Positions 8,510-17,094 of a DNA stretch of 64,000 nucleotides are shown here, one piece after another. Within the stretch, counting starts at the first letter, position 1; every line of letters starts with the position of its first letter. Source of the DNA: Paenibacillus paeoniae (lineage in GTDB: Bacteria > Bacillota > Bacilli > Paenibacillales > Paenibacillaceae); contig NZ_QUBQ01000002.1 in assembly GCF_003388735.1 (NCBI RefSeq), forward strand, positions 620,001-684,000. Direction: 5' to 3'. The notes under the pieces were generated by a model. That model made no database searches. It had not been told where the DNA came from and worked only from the letters and a program-made list of their open reading frames with translations. Position numbers and translations under genes: made by a program.

Positions 8510-9772
8510 TTAATTTCTGAATAATGTGAGTGCATCTGTCCGATACACACGGAATGCAGGTCCAACAGAGGCGACTAAACCCAGAAGCAAAGCGACTGCA
8601 ATCAATTGCCATTCGTTCGAAGCCATCTGCAAAGGCTGCACTTGAACGCCAGTTTCCGTGAACATGAAGTCACCCAGCCACCATGCCGCCAATCTGCTCA
8701 ATGCCAGCCCCAGCACGATGCCCGCTGCTGTCAATGCAATCCCTTCCCCGATCAGACACGATAAGATATAAGCCCTCGACTTTCCAATTAGACGGAGCAA
8801 GCCTACGTCCCGCTTCCGCTCCTGTATAGAAGACGTTAGCGCCAGCAGCAACGTAGACGCAGCAAGAAGCGCACAAATCAGCATAACGATCATTAGGAGC
8901 TGCGATCCGCTGTCCATCACATTCAACACATCGGCAACCGCTTTGCTGGAGTAGACTGCCTGAACGTTGTCGAGAGCGTCATATTCAAGCTTCAGCGACT
9001 GTGCGCCCAGCAGCGACCCCGGCTTGATCATGATCGCTGTAATTTCGCGATGGGCTTCATCCGTCGCATGCACCGCCCATGCGTAGTCCATCGTCGTGAA
9101 GATCGCCCGGTCATCTGCCGTATTCAGCCTGGGCAATATACCAACGACCGTATAAAGAAAACTTTCATGAGCGTCACCTGCATGATCCATGTGAGCGGAA
9201 GTTTCCTCATGCTCCTCATCGTCATGGTCATCTTCCGAATGTCCCGTATCTATATGTCCTCCAGAAGCATGGGCTACCAGTCCATGCGCTCCGCTGAAGG
9301 AATCACCGACTTTCAGATTCAACGCTTTGGCAGCAGCCGCACCCACTGTAACTTCACCTTGACCGCTATATAGCTTCCCGGCAGCGAGCGTCCGATCCTC
9401 GTAACGTGTCATAAAATAAGCCGGATCTACCCCTACAATCGGAAAACCGTTATGGCTATCGCCAGTCGTCATGCCGAATGCCGTGTCCGCTTCTCCGCTG
9501 CTGCGGATTTCATCCAACAGCTGCAATGGAATATTGCCCGTAGGCGCGCCTACCCGGTAGAACGTGTTCAATACGAGCTGTGACTCGCTTCCATCCGCGC
9601 CAATAACCAGCTCGAATGGTCCGTAGCCCTTCCGGGCACCTTGCTCCACACCGTCCTTGCTCATTAGCAGCAATGAAAACAAGGCTACTGTAATAGTGAC
9701 AGCCATGACGGTCAACACCGTTAGAAATGCGCGATGCTTCATATTGCTCCATACATAGGTCCAGCCGCTCAT
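8510..9772 (-). CDS. FtsX/MacB-like ABC permease with histidine-comb loop
   Basis: This 420-residue permease has a first transmembrane helix (about 15-37), a long extracellular domain, and three more helices in the last 150 residues, the layout of FtsX/LolC/MacB permeases that move lipids, peptides or proteins or act mechanically. The extracellular loop carries nine His between residues 163 and 202; the first six are exactly five residues apart (163, 168, 173, 178, 183, 188), with dense Asp and Glu. This looks like a metal-binding loop. The gene overlaps the ATPase gene by 4 bp (ATGA), implying coupled translation. Confidence 0.85.
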   Translation of the reverse strand: MSGWTYVWSNMKHRAFLTVLTVMAVTITVALFSLLLMSKDGVEQGARKGYGPFELVIGADGSESQLVLNTFYRVGAPTGNIPLQLLDEIRSSGEADTAFGMTTGDSHNGFPIVGVDPAYFMTRYEDRTLAAGKLYSGQGEVTVGAAAAKALNLKVGDSFSGAHGLVAHASGGHIDTGHSEDDHDDEEHEETSAHMDHAGDAHESFLYTVVGILPRLNTADDRAIFTTMDYAWAVHATDEAHREITAIMIKPGSLLGAQSLKLEYDALDNVQAVYSSKAVADVLNVMDSGSQLLMIVMLICALLAASTLLLALTSSIQERKRDVGLLRLIGKSRAYILSCLIGEGIALTAAGIVLGLALSRLAAWWLGDFMFTETGVQVQPLQMASNEWQLIAVALLLGLVASVGPAFRVYRTDALTLFRN

Positions 9773-10506
9773 GCCCTGACACCTCCAGCCTCAGATATAC
9801 GACTATCGATTGGCGTCAGACCAGTCTGATGAACGCTCAGGCATTGGTTTATGCTAGCGAAGTCGAGCTTCGTCTTGAACAGCTCCGCCAAATGGCGATC
9901 ATGCGTCACCGTTACGAGCGTCGATCCGCTCTCCGCACATATATCAAGCAGCAGCCCCATAATATCCGCAGCCGTCTCCCAATCCAAACTTCCTGTCGGC
10001 TCATCTGCCAGTATGAGCGGCGGACGATTAATCATCGCTCTGATGATAGCCACCCGCTGCTGCTGGCCCCTGGACAGCTTGGACGGCAGCTGGTTCATCC
10101 TCTCCAGCAGCCCAACCCGCTCGAACCAGCTCTCCAGCAGCCCGTCGCGCTCCGCTTTTCCAAGCCCGCGGGGCAGCACCAGCTCGACGTTCTGGCGGAC
10201 GGTCAGCGACGGCATAAGATAAAAGTCTTGAAAGACATAGCCGACCAAGCGGGCCCGATAAGCATCCCGCTCCGATTCTCTCATCCCGCTAACGCTTTGC
10301 CCGCCTACCTCAAGTATGCCTTCGTCTATGGGCAACACGCCGCCTAGCAAATGAAGAAATGTGCTCTTTCCGCTGCCGCTTGGGCCAAGCAATGCGATTG
10401 CATCGCCGCTCTTTGCCGACCATTCCTCCATATCAATAATGAGCTGCGTGCCATGCTGATGCCGGAATGACTTCTGCAAGCCCTTTACTTTAATCATATC
10501 TGACAT
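9769..10506 (-). CDS. ABC transporter ATP-binding protein (LolD/MacB type)
   Basis: This 245-residue ATPase is complete, with Walker A GPSGSGKST, signature LSRGQQQRV, Walker B LILADEPTG and the H-loop VTHD. It belongs to the LolD/MacB/FtsE-like class that pairs with FtsX-type permeases. It is the first gene of a three-gene minus-strand unit and overlaps the permease start, so the complex is ATPase, permease and lipoprotein. The start follows GGGGGGAG. Given the His-rich permease loop, a metal-linked function is possible but unproven. Confidence 0.9.
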   Translation of the reverse strand: MSDMIKVKGLQKSFRHQHGTQLIIDMEEWSAKSGDAIALLGPSGSGKSTFLHLLGGVLPIDEGILEVGGQSVSGMRESERDAYRARLVGYVFQDFYLMPSLTVRQNVELVLPRGLGKAERDGLLESWFERVGLLERMNQLPSKLSRGQQQRVAIIRAMINRPPLILADEPTGSLDWETAADIMGLLLDICAESGSTLVTVTHDRHLAELFKTKLDFASINQCLSVHQTGLTPIDSRISEAGGVRA

Positions 10507-10547
10507 ACCGCTCCCCCCTGCCTTAGCTCCCTTGCCGATCCAAACAA

Positions 10548-10576
10548 CAAACAGGAGAGCGATGCTCCCCTGTTTG
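10548..10576. terminator. Hairpin downstream of the alkaline phosphatase gene
   Basis: Arms CAAACAGG and CCTGTTTG enclose an inner AGAGC-GAT-GCTC stem. It lies between the phosphatase stop codon and the next gene's start and is a plausible terminator, though the T-tail is poor. Confidence 0.55.
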
Positions 10577-10603
10577 TGATCTACCCTGTTTCTGAGCTTG
10601 TTG

Positions 10604-12316
10604 CTACTTTACGATTCTCTCGGACAATGTGTCCCACTTCATGTTTTGACCAGTCAGTGCGTTGAAGGCTTCCAGCGGCAAGTACAGCTTGCCGTTGTCC
10701 ACATCGCTTGCATGGCTGGATGCAGCTCCATTCACTGTTACTTTCTTCGTGTCCAAATGAACCGTCAACGTATTCCCGCCATGTGTAATGGATGCTGTGC
10801 GTGTCGATTCGCTCCATGCTACTTTCGCGCCAAGTGTCTCGGCTAGCGCTTTTGCAGGATACAGCACTTGACCGTCTCTTGTCACTTTGAATTTCGGATA
10901 CAGGTACTTAGCTTGCAGCTTAGCCGTCGCATCAGCCAGGTCTACGCCGATGATTTCTGCAGATGCTGTTGCGATGCGTGTATTGTCGATTTGGCCTTTC
11001 ACCAAATCCGCGATTGGTCCGTATGCCCATACGCCTACGTCCACTGCGGAGTGGCCATGACCGCTCCAGCCGATCAGCAGTCTTTTGCTAATAACCGCGT
11101 TATAGCCGCCCTCTTGTGCATAGGAAGAACCGTCGCCTGCCAGGATGTATGCTGCTTCTTCATCCGACAAATCCTTGATCCACGTGTTGGCATGTACAAT
11201 CGCCTTTACGTCTGCGATCGTTTTAGCTTCTTTCAGCTTGCCTGCAATAAATTCGGAAGAATTTTTCTGCTGGTCCCACAGGTCCAGGTTCAGCTCATAG
11301 ATATTGTCGCGGGACAGGGACAAGCCGCCTGTCTCATGGTCGGCTGTGATCACAACGGAAGTGTTGCCATCCTTCTTCGCGAAATCCAGCGCTACTTTAA
11401 CCGCAGCGTCGAAGTCCAGCACCTCTTGCACCGTTGTCGGGAAATCGTTGGCATGGGAAGCGTGGTCGATACGTCCGCCTTCGATCATGACAGCAAAGCC
11501 CTTTTCTTCTTTGGACAAAATGCTCAGCGCCTTGTTCGTCATATCAGCCAAAGTAGGAACCGCATCCGTACGGTCAGGCACATAAGAGACGTGGGAACTG
11601 CCGAACAATCCCAGCACCTTGCCTTTATCAGCGTTCAATGCGTTAAGACCCGCTTTGTCGCTTACATAAGCGTAGCCTTTCGATTCAAAATCTGCGATGA
11701 TGCTCTTGTCGGAGCGTTTGCCCTTCTCATCCTTGCTCAGGAAGAAGGAGCTGCCGCCGCCCAGAAGCACGTCTACGCCGCTCTCCAGATATTGCGAAGC
11801 GATAGCCACTTCGTTGTCGCGGCTTCTTACATGGGAAGCATAAACAGCGGGCGTTGCATGTGTGATGCGTGCCGTAGTAACAAGGCCTGTCGACTTGCCA
11901 GCCAGCTCAGCCGCTTCGATAACAGAAGCGAAGGGAACGGCCACATCTTCATTGGAAATGCTGATTGCTGCATTATATGTCTTGTTGCCCGTCGCAAAAG
12001 CTGTGCCCGCAGAAGCGGAATCTGTCACGACACCGGATACGATGGTGCCGCCATCTTCGCCGCGGTCCGCGTAAGTCGTCGCTTGTCCGACATAGATGCT
12101 GTCGAGCGTCAGATGATCAATGCCTTTGTTGTACATCAGATAGTTGCGTGCCGCGCTCACTTGCGCAGGACCCATGCCATCGCCGATGAGTACGATCAAA
12201 TTCTTCGATGGGGAGGCTTTGACCGGAGCCACGTCTTCAGCGGATACCGTTGATGCCGATAGAACGGATAATGCCATAAAGCCTGCGAGAATCGTGCGTA
12301 CTGCCTTTTTCTTCAA
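10604..12316 (-). CDS. Secreted alkaline phosphatase with copper-amine-oxidase-N stalk domain
   Basis: A signal peptide (KKKAVRTILAGFMALSVLS...SAED) is followed by a PhoA-family core with the metal site GDGMGPAQ, the nucleophile Ser in TDSASAGTAFATGNKT, the metal motif TADHETGG and GHGHSAVDV. It hydrolyses phosphate monoesters outside the cell. The final 95 residues are not phosphatase: they match the copper amine oxidase N-terminal stalk domain common in Paenibacillus surface proteins (LYPAKALAETLGAKVAW; KLYLPLEAF), probably a wall or matrix attachment module. The start is TTG at 12316, since GGAGGAGA lies 6-8 bases upstream; the preceding TTG lies within that site. Phosphate control is expected but I could not see a convincing Pho box. 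Confidence 0.9.
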   Translation of the reverse strand: MKKKAVRTILAGFMALSVLSASTVSAEDVAPVKASPSKNLIVLIGDGMGPAQVSAARNYLMYNKGIDHLTLDSIYVGQATTYADRGEDGGTIVSGVVTDSASAGTAFATGNKTYNAAISISNEDVAVPFASVIEAAELAGKSTGLVTTARITHATPAVYASHVRSRDNEVAIASQYLESGVDVLLGGGSSFFLSKDEKGKRSDKSIIADFESKGYAYVSDKAGLNALNADKGKVLGLFGSSHVSYVPDRTDAVPTLADMTNKALSILSKEEKGFAVMIEGGRIDHASHANDFPTTVQEVLDFDAAVKVALDFAKKDGNTSVVITADHETGGLSLSRDNIYELNLDLWDQQKNSSEFIAGKLKEAKTIADVKAIVHANTWIKDLSDEEAAYILAGDGSSYAQEGGYNAVISKRLLIGWSGHGHSAVDVGVWAYGPIADLVKGQIDNTRIATASAEIIGVDLADATAKLQAKYLYPKFKVTRDGQVLYPAKALAETLGAKVAWSESTRTASITHGGNTLTVHLDTKKVTVNGAASSHASDVDNGKLYLPLEAFNALTGQNMKWDTLSERIVK

Positions 12317-12454
12317 AACAATCTCCTCCAAATCGAATACATAATGTCTAGCAGAATTAATTTCAATTATGAGAGTAAAATATAAACGGCATATTATGGG
12401 GGCGTTAAGATATCGTAAATCGGCGAACGGGCTGACGCAGCCATCGGAACAAAA

Positions 12455-12498
12455 AACGAACGACCCTTAAGCGGCGAATGGCTTAAGGGTCGTTCGTT
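12455..12498 (-). terminator. Long perfect terminator hairpin
   Basis: An 18-bp perfect stem (AACGAACGACCCTTAAGC with its complement) has an 8-base loop. The A-run at 12451-12456 supplies a T-tail for leftward transcripts of the small protein gene next to it. Confidence 0.85.
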
Positions 12499-12531
12499 AT
12501 AAGAGGGGGTTTGGAGAACGTATAGTTAAGT

Positions 12532-12690
12532 TTATTGTGCGTAATACCAGTTCGTATCGAGGCCAGTCACGGGACAGTATGGAAACTTATCACCTTCCTT
12601 GAGCAAAGTGCGGCGGCCTGCTTCGCAAATATAGTCGCCTTCTTGCTGAACATATTCACCCGTTCGGTAAGCCGTATCTGTTGAACTCAT
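12532..12690 (-). CDS. Small YjzC-like protein
   Basis: The frame is open from 12864, but the only good ribosome site (AAGAGGTG, 9 bases upstream) supports an ATG at 12690, giving 52 residues. The pattern YRTGEYVQQEGDYICEAG, LKEGDKFPYC, then a C-terminal TNWYYAQ resembles the small YjzC-type proteins of bacilli, whose role is unknown. Two Cys (ICEAG and YCPVTG) could bind a metal. It is monocistronic and ends in a strong hairpin. Confidence 0.65.
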   Translation of the reverse strand: MSSTDTAYRTGEYVQQEGDYICEAGRRTLLKEGDKFPYCPVTGLDTNWYYAQ

Positions 12691-12967
12691 CGGACATGCA
12701 CCTCTTTCCATTTGGTTGCAAGCCGTCGCCGGTTCCGGTACCCCCGCAACGACTTGCTTGTTTTTTCTTAACCCGATTCTACCCATTTGAAACAGTGAAC
12801 GGCATATATTCTCATTTATTTCATACCCATGGCAATGTCCTATACGCTTCTGTAAGAAGAACAACAGGCTTCATAACAAAAAAACCGTCCGGCTATTGTT
12901 GCCAAACGGTCTCTTTCTCTTATAGACAATGATTGCCCCGATATGAATATGTCCTTCACAGCTCCGC

Positions 12968-13312
12968 TTATAGCGGAATTCGGTACTCCGAGTTCAACTC
13001 GATAATATGCTCGCCTTCATTGTAAACCCAGCTGAAATGGAAGGTATCTCCTTCATACCGGGTCCGCGTACGAATATCAGGAACGATCGTAGAGTTCATA
13101 TGACTGATAACAATCTCTTCCATCTCCCGCAGCTTGTTCAAGGTGTCCACCGCAAGCGTCTCGGCAACATCCTCCGGCTGAGAATGAAGGAAGTAGCGCA
13201 GTGCAATTTCCTCTTGCGACAATCCGTCTTCCAGCGTGTAGCCAGAGTTGCTCAGCACTTCCTTGACCGTATTGATCCAATCGCTGACCAGGTCCATTGT
13301 AATTTCATACAT
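12968..13312 (-). CDS. Hypothetical protein, 114 residues
   Basis: I do not recognise the family. The protein is soluble and acidic, with an N-terminal helical half (about residues 5-65) and a C-terminal beta-rich half (TRTRYEGDTFHFSWVYNEGEHIIEL). The ATG at 13312 follows AGGGGT by 8 bases; an upstream TTG seven codons earlier is less likely. It is alone between a small gene and the HD hydrolase on the same strand. Confidence 0.6.
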   Translation of the reverse strand: MYEITMDLVSDWINTVKEVLSNSGYTLEDGLSQEEIALRYFLHSQPEDVAETLAVDTLNKLREMEEIVISHMNSTIVPDIRTRTRYEGDTFHFSWVYNEGEHIIELNSEYRIPL

Positions 13313-13385
13313 GATGCATACCCCTATTCCCATAATCCATGCTTTTGTTTACCCTATCACAACCGCACAAGAGCGCGCAACAAAG

Positions 13386-14054
13386 CTAGATAAGCCCATC
13401 CCACTCCGCATGGAATTGCTGCACATACTGTTCCATAAAACGATGTCTCTCTTCGGCAATTATTTTGGCTGAGGGCGTATTAATCCGATCCTTCAGCTTC
13501 AACAGCTTCTCGTAGAAATGGTTGATCGCCGTACTGCCTTCATTGCGATACTGCTCCTTCGTGATTGAATCGCGAGGCTTAATGGCCGGATCGTAGATCG
13601 GGTCGCCAATCTTGCCTGCGTACAAGAAACAACGCGCGATCGCAATTGAGCCGATGGCATCCAGCCGATCCGCATCCTGCACCACTTGTCCTTCCAAGGT
13701 GCGCATCGGCGGATTCAGCCCCGCATTGTAGGACATCGTAGAGATTATCTCAATGACATGCCCGCGATCCTCCACGGCAACAGGCTGGCTCACCAGCCAG
13801 TCCCGCACCCGCTGCAAGCCGATTTCCTTGGAATCATTCAACTTCTCGTCAGCCACATCATGCAGCAGTGCAGCGAGCAGCGCGACGAACCGGTCTGCAC
13901 CTTCCGCCTCTGCAAGCCGCTCCGTCATCTTCGACACACGATGAATATGCCACCAGTCATGTCCTGTATCATCCTTCTCATGGAAAGCTCTTGCAAAGGC
14001 AATAGCCGCCGCAATAGTGTCGTCTTGCTGTGCTTTAACCGTGTTTGCTGCCAT
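13386..14054 (-). CDS. HD domain phosphohydrolase
   Basis: This 222-residue protein has the HD metal-site residues in order: His in HDWWHIHRV, the LLHDVADEK pair, and a later Asp in VVQDADRLDAIGSIAIAR. This is the YedJ/YpgQ-like subgroup of HD hydrolases, some of which act on nucleotides; the substrate here is unknown. The ATG at 14054 is preceded by AAGAGGTG. The gene overlaps the 3' end of the upstream symporter gene by 20 bp, so the two are co-transcribed. Confidence 0.85.
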   Translation of the reverse strand: MAANTVKAQQDDTIAAAIAFARAFHEKDDTGHDWWHIHRVSKMTERLAEAEGADRFVALLAALLHDVADEKLNDSKEIGLQRVRDWLVSQPVAVEDRGHVIEIISTMSYNAGLNPPMRTLEGQVVQDADRLDAIGSIAIARCFLYAGKIGDPIYDPAIKPRDSITKEQYRNEGSTAINHFYEKLLKLKDRINTPSAKIIAEERHRFMEQYVQQFHAEWDGLI

Positions 14055-15330
14055 CCTCATCACCTCTTAATCGAACAAAATAAGATAAGATATAGGATAC
14101 CAAAAGCAACAGCAAAGGTACAACCGATATCAATACACGGAAAGTCGTCTCGGGATCATCCCCAGGCTTATCGCCGCTCTCATAGCCGAATATCATACCT
14201 ACAATGAGAAAAGCGAGCGCAGAGATCAGTCCGCTGGAACGGATAATAAAACCGCTGACCGCCGTGTAGACACCCTCGCGTCTGCGCCCTGTCTCCGCGA
14301 AGTCTCGATCAATAATTAGACTATTGACAACAGGCGGCGTGACGAGGAAGCCTGCCAATCCGAAGCCCACAATGATGCCGGCCAGAATGCCGCCCAGCAG
14401 CGTGCTGCCGAACCAGAGCGGAATGACTGACACCGCATATGCAAGCAGAGACAAGCGCCATGCTTTGACAGGGTCCATCCGTTTAATAATCCAAAACCAG
14501 ACGCCAACAAGCGGGATAACCGACACGAAGATAGACGCCAGCAGGAACGTAACCATACCTTCTTCCACATGAAGCACATACTTCGCATAGAACGGAATCA
14601 TCGCGCTCAGCAAACCGTTTACCGTCTGGGCGAATGAATTGGATATATTGAATATCCAAAACGGCTTATTCGTCAGTGTGGCCGCAAACGACTCCCTCAG
14701 CCCCATCTTCGGTGTGTCACGACGAGTCGTATCTTCCTGTGTAAAGCGCATACATAGAATCATAAATACAACAAACATCAAGCCAAAAATAATGGACATG
14801 CTGCTATACCCAAACGAATTGTACAAAATAGGCCCAGCGGCAGATGCAATTAGAATCGCCACAATTTGATAACCTTGCTGAATCGCGGATGCTTTCTTGC
14901 GAATGGAGTCGCCGCGGAACAATTCAGGGAATAGGGCACCGTAATTGACCCAGAGGATCGTCGCTATGGCTTCATAGAACAACAGAGCAACGAGAAACCA
15001 GGTGAATAGCCCGATCTGACTCATACCCTCAGGAGCACTGAATATAAGCATAAAGGAAATCATGAACAATGGAATTGATGCATAGATCCAAGGCTTTCTG
15101 CGCCCGTACTTGCTGTTCGTCCGGTCCGAGAAGTAGCCGGCCAGCGGCTGGTTCACCGCATCCCAGATCATGAAGATCGTTTTAGCAAGCGTAACCAGAG
15201 CAATTCCCAGGCCGAGCTTTTCCAAGTAATAATAATTGTAAAATGCGCTGAACGCCTGACTGGGAATCATCATCGCCAGCATGCCGAACGCATACATCCA
15301 CGGCGAATTAATCGCCTTTCCTCGTCCCAT
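14035..15330 (-). CDS. GPH-family (MelB-like) sugar:cation symporter
   Basis: This 431-residue, 12-helix transporter has the glycoside-pentoside-hexuronide signature: the motif WDAVNQPLAGYFSDRT after helix 2 and KYGRRKPWIYASIP before helix 3, where the Asp residues take part in cation coupling. It lacks the fused regulatory domain of LacS-type members. It probably imports a sugar or glycoside with Na+ or H+. It is transcribed together with the overlapping HD hydrolase. No glycosidase is adjacent to hint at the sugar. Confidence 0.87.
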   Translation of the reverse strand: MGRGKAINSPWMYAFGMLAMMIPSQAFSAFYNYYYLEKLGLGIALVTLAKTIFMIWDAVNQPLAGYFSDRTNSKYGRRKPWIYASIPLFMISFMLIFSAPEGMSQIGLFTWFLVALLFYEAIATILWVNYGALFPELFRGDSIRKKASAIQQGYQIVAILIASAAGPILYNSFGYSSMSIIFGLMFVVFMILCMRFTQEDTTRRDTPKMGLRESFAATLTNKPFWIFNISNSFAQTVNGLLSAMIPFYAKYVLHVEEGMVTFLLASIFVSVIPLVGVWFWIIKRMDPVKAWRLSLLAYAVSVIPLWFGSTLLGGILAGIIVGFGLAGFLVTPPVVNSLIIDRDFAETGRRREGVYTAVSGFIIRSSGLISALAFLIVGMIFGYESGDKPGDDPETTFRVLISVVPLLLLLVSYILSYFVRLRGDEDGSKHG

Positions 15331-15461
15331 ACCGCTTCACCCGTCCCATGAGAGATTGACATTACTTCCTCCAGCATACTTGTATTGCTACATACTGGCA
15401 ATGAAAAAATCGACACGGAAATTACCATTGAATCATGACTGTATCCCAAAACAACTTAAAA

Positions 15462-15486
15462 AGGCTCCTCCGCAATCAGAGGGCCT
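15462..15486 (-). terminator. Terminator of the LuxR-type regulator gene
   Basis: Arms AGGC-T-CCTC and GAGG-GCCT form a short stem with one bulge. The A-run just left of it gives TTTTT on the leftward transcript. Confidence 0.7.
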
Positions 15487-15527
15487 CATCGACGTTTCTA
15501 TTAAGCGGTTAATCCGACGTGCCTGCA

Positions 15528-16157
15528 TCAGAAGTAGGCATATCTGGCTGCAATACTGACGGCTTCGGTGCTCGACTGCGCTCCGAGCTTTTCGAAGATC
15601 ACCTTCTTATGATGATTGACTGTCGATTCCTTTATTTGCAGCTTGTGCGCAATGGATTTTACAGTCTGCCCCTCGGAGATGAGCCTGAGTACATTCATTT
15701 GCCTATCTGTCAGTGCCGGCTTGTTCACTTCATTCTCGATATCCGGAATACTGCGCATATGCATAGAGATTAGCTTGGCAATCGCAATAAGCTCGCTCTT
15801 CAGCTCCTCGTCGATGGTAGAGACGTCTAGATAGCCCAGCAGCGTATCGCCCATCTTCAACGGCATCGCGTAGCAGTGCCATTTTTGGAAAAGGGGACTT
15901 TCGTGCTCCTCCGGTTTCAAGTATACAGAGCTGCCGCGTTCCATCGCTTCAGAAATCGCATTGACGCCGCAATTTTCTCTGGAGAATATAAGCCCCGTCT
16001 TAATTGGAGTCTGTTCGACCAGCTCTTTCATCTCCGCGCATGTATCCATCACAAGCAATTCGCCCTTATCATCCGTTAATAAAAATAAGTATGCGCCGGT
16101 TATATGCTCCTTCGCAACCTGAATGGCTTCCAAAAATGTGCTCGTCCAAATGTTCAT
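15528..16157 (-). CDS. LuxR-type regulator with GAF-like sensor domain
   Basis: About 135 N-terminal residues look like a GAF-type ligand pocket with several Cys (DTCAEM, RENCGVNAI, KWHCYAMPL). The C-terminus is a LuxR HTH (LTDRQMNVLRLISEGQTVKSIA, then KESTVNHHKKVIFEKLGA). There is no receiver domain, so it senses a ligand or redox state directly. The ATG at 16157 is favoured by the GGGGAAT site; an upstream TTG is inside that site. Its target is unknown; the divergent mgsA gene is one candidate. Confidence 0.82.
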   Translation of the reverse strand: MNIWTSTFLEAIQVAKEHITGAYLFLLTDDKGELLVMDTCAEMKELVEQTPIKTGLIFSRENCGVNAISEAMERGSSVYLKPEEHESPLFQKWHCYAMPLKMGDTLLGYLDVSTIDEELKSELIAIAKLISMHMRSIPDIENEVNKPALTDRQMNVLRLISEGQTVKSIAHKLQIKESTVNHHKKVIFEKLGAQSSTEAVSIAARYAYF

Positions 16158-16500
16158 ACCTTCATTCCCCAACCTTCACGAACGCGTGCCCCCCGATTAT
16201 TTATCTCACCAATCGCACTTTCCAGTATATTCCATACAAGAAATGCTCGTCCTTCCTAGTCTAGCCTATCTTTAAACCGCTTTCAATATATGGAAGTCGA
16301 TATCTATCGTCAATTTTCAGGCTCGATAATGATTCATTCCTCATCACAATGTAAAGAATCAGCGATTCACGAAATAAAACCTAACATGAATATAACTCAA
16401 CCCTTCATTTAACTGCTATTATGTTATATTATATGACATATAGATTACGGATCGGAGCGGTCGATTGACTTGACTCCAGGCCGAAAGGGAGTGGTTCATC
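16158..16500. other. Divergent intergenic region between the LuxR-type gene and mgsA
   Basis: This AT-rich region of about 340 bp must hold promoters for both genes. The stretch 16420-16450 is rich in TATATT/TATATG steps and is the likely mgsA promoter. I see no clear operator or small gene. Confidence 0.4.
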
Positions 16501-16935
16501 ATGAAGATTGCATTAATCGCGCATGATTCCAAGAAAAACGAGATGGTCAACTTTGTTATCGCCTACAAGCATATTTTCGAAAAGCATGACATCTACGCCA
16601 CTGGCACAACAGGCTCCCGGATCATGATGGAGAGCAAGGTTACCGTAAACCGACTGAAGTCCGGCCCTCTCGGAGGGGATCAACAGATCGGCTCCATGGT
16701 CGCTTCCAACGAAATCGACCTCGTTATCTTCCTTCGTGATCCATTGGTTGCCCAGCCGCATGAACCTGATATTACCGCCCTTCTTCGGCTATGCGACGTA
16801 CAGTGCATCCCGCTTGCCACCAATATCGCCACCGCAGAGCTTCTAATCAAATCGATGGAACGAGCGGATTTTGCATGGAGAGACATTGTGAAAGAGAAAT
16901 ACAAATACGTAGCCCCAACCGGAACAGAAGGTTAA
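16501..16935 (+). CDS. mgsA: Methylglyoxal synthase
   Basis: This 144-residue protein converts dihydroxyacetone phosphate into methylglyoxal and phosphate, a bypass of lower glycolysis used under phosphate limitation or sugar-phosphate overload. The family motifs are all present: [10 protein letters not shown] at the start, TGTTGSRI for phosphate binding, [11 protein letters not shown], the catalytic Asp in LRDPL, and [13 protein letters not shown] near the end. The length matches the family. It has a good GGGAGTGG site and is monocistronic, followed by a hairpin. Confidence 0.96.
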   Translation: MKIALIAHDSKKNEMVNFVIAYKHIFEKHDIYATGTTGSRIMMESKVTVNRLKSGPLGGDQQIGSMVASNEIDLVIFLRDPLVAQPHEPDITALLRLCDVQCIPLATNIATAELLIKSMERADFAWRDIVKEKYKYVAPTGTEG

Positions 16936-16960
16936 GCCGGATCAAATACCATATCCCCTC

Positions 16961-17010
16961 ATAAGGGCCTCCTCTCGGATCGACTTTCGAATCCGATAGG
17001 CGGCCCTTAT
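16961..17010 (+). terminator. Hairpin downstream of mgsA
   Basis: Outer arms ATAAGGGCC / GGCCCTTAT and inner arms TCGGAT / ATCCGA form a two-part stem shortly after the mgsA stop codon. Confidence 0.65.
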
Positions 17011-17022
17011 CTCTGTTTCGAC

Positions 17023-17079
17023 TTGCATGAGCAGCCGGAATGGGATACACTACTTATAAAATTAGAGTAATTACTCTAA
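17023..17079 (+). promoter_or_regulatory. tetR promoter with 18-bp palindromic operator
   Basis: TTGCAT (17023-17028) and TACACT (17046-17051) lie 17 bp apart; TATAAA at 17055-17060 is an alternative -10. Directly downstream is the perfect palindrome TTAGAGTAATTACTCTAA (17062-17079), 15 bp before the tetR start. A site at the transcription start fits TetR autorepression, which would also control the co-transcribed nitroreductase. Confidence 0.8.
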
Positions 17080-17094
17080 ATCATGAGGTGAACC

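Noticed and set aside
10868..12253. 461-codon frame antisense to the alkaline phosphatase
   Set aside because: It is a mirror of a highly conserved enzyme, with low-complexity composition and no ribosome site.
12332..12450. Pho box upstream of the alkaline phosphatase
   Set aside because: Some TTAACG/TTTATA-like hexamers occur at about 11-bp steps on the minus strand, but they match the TTAACA consensus too poorly to call.
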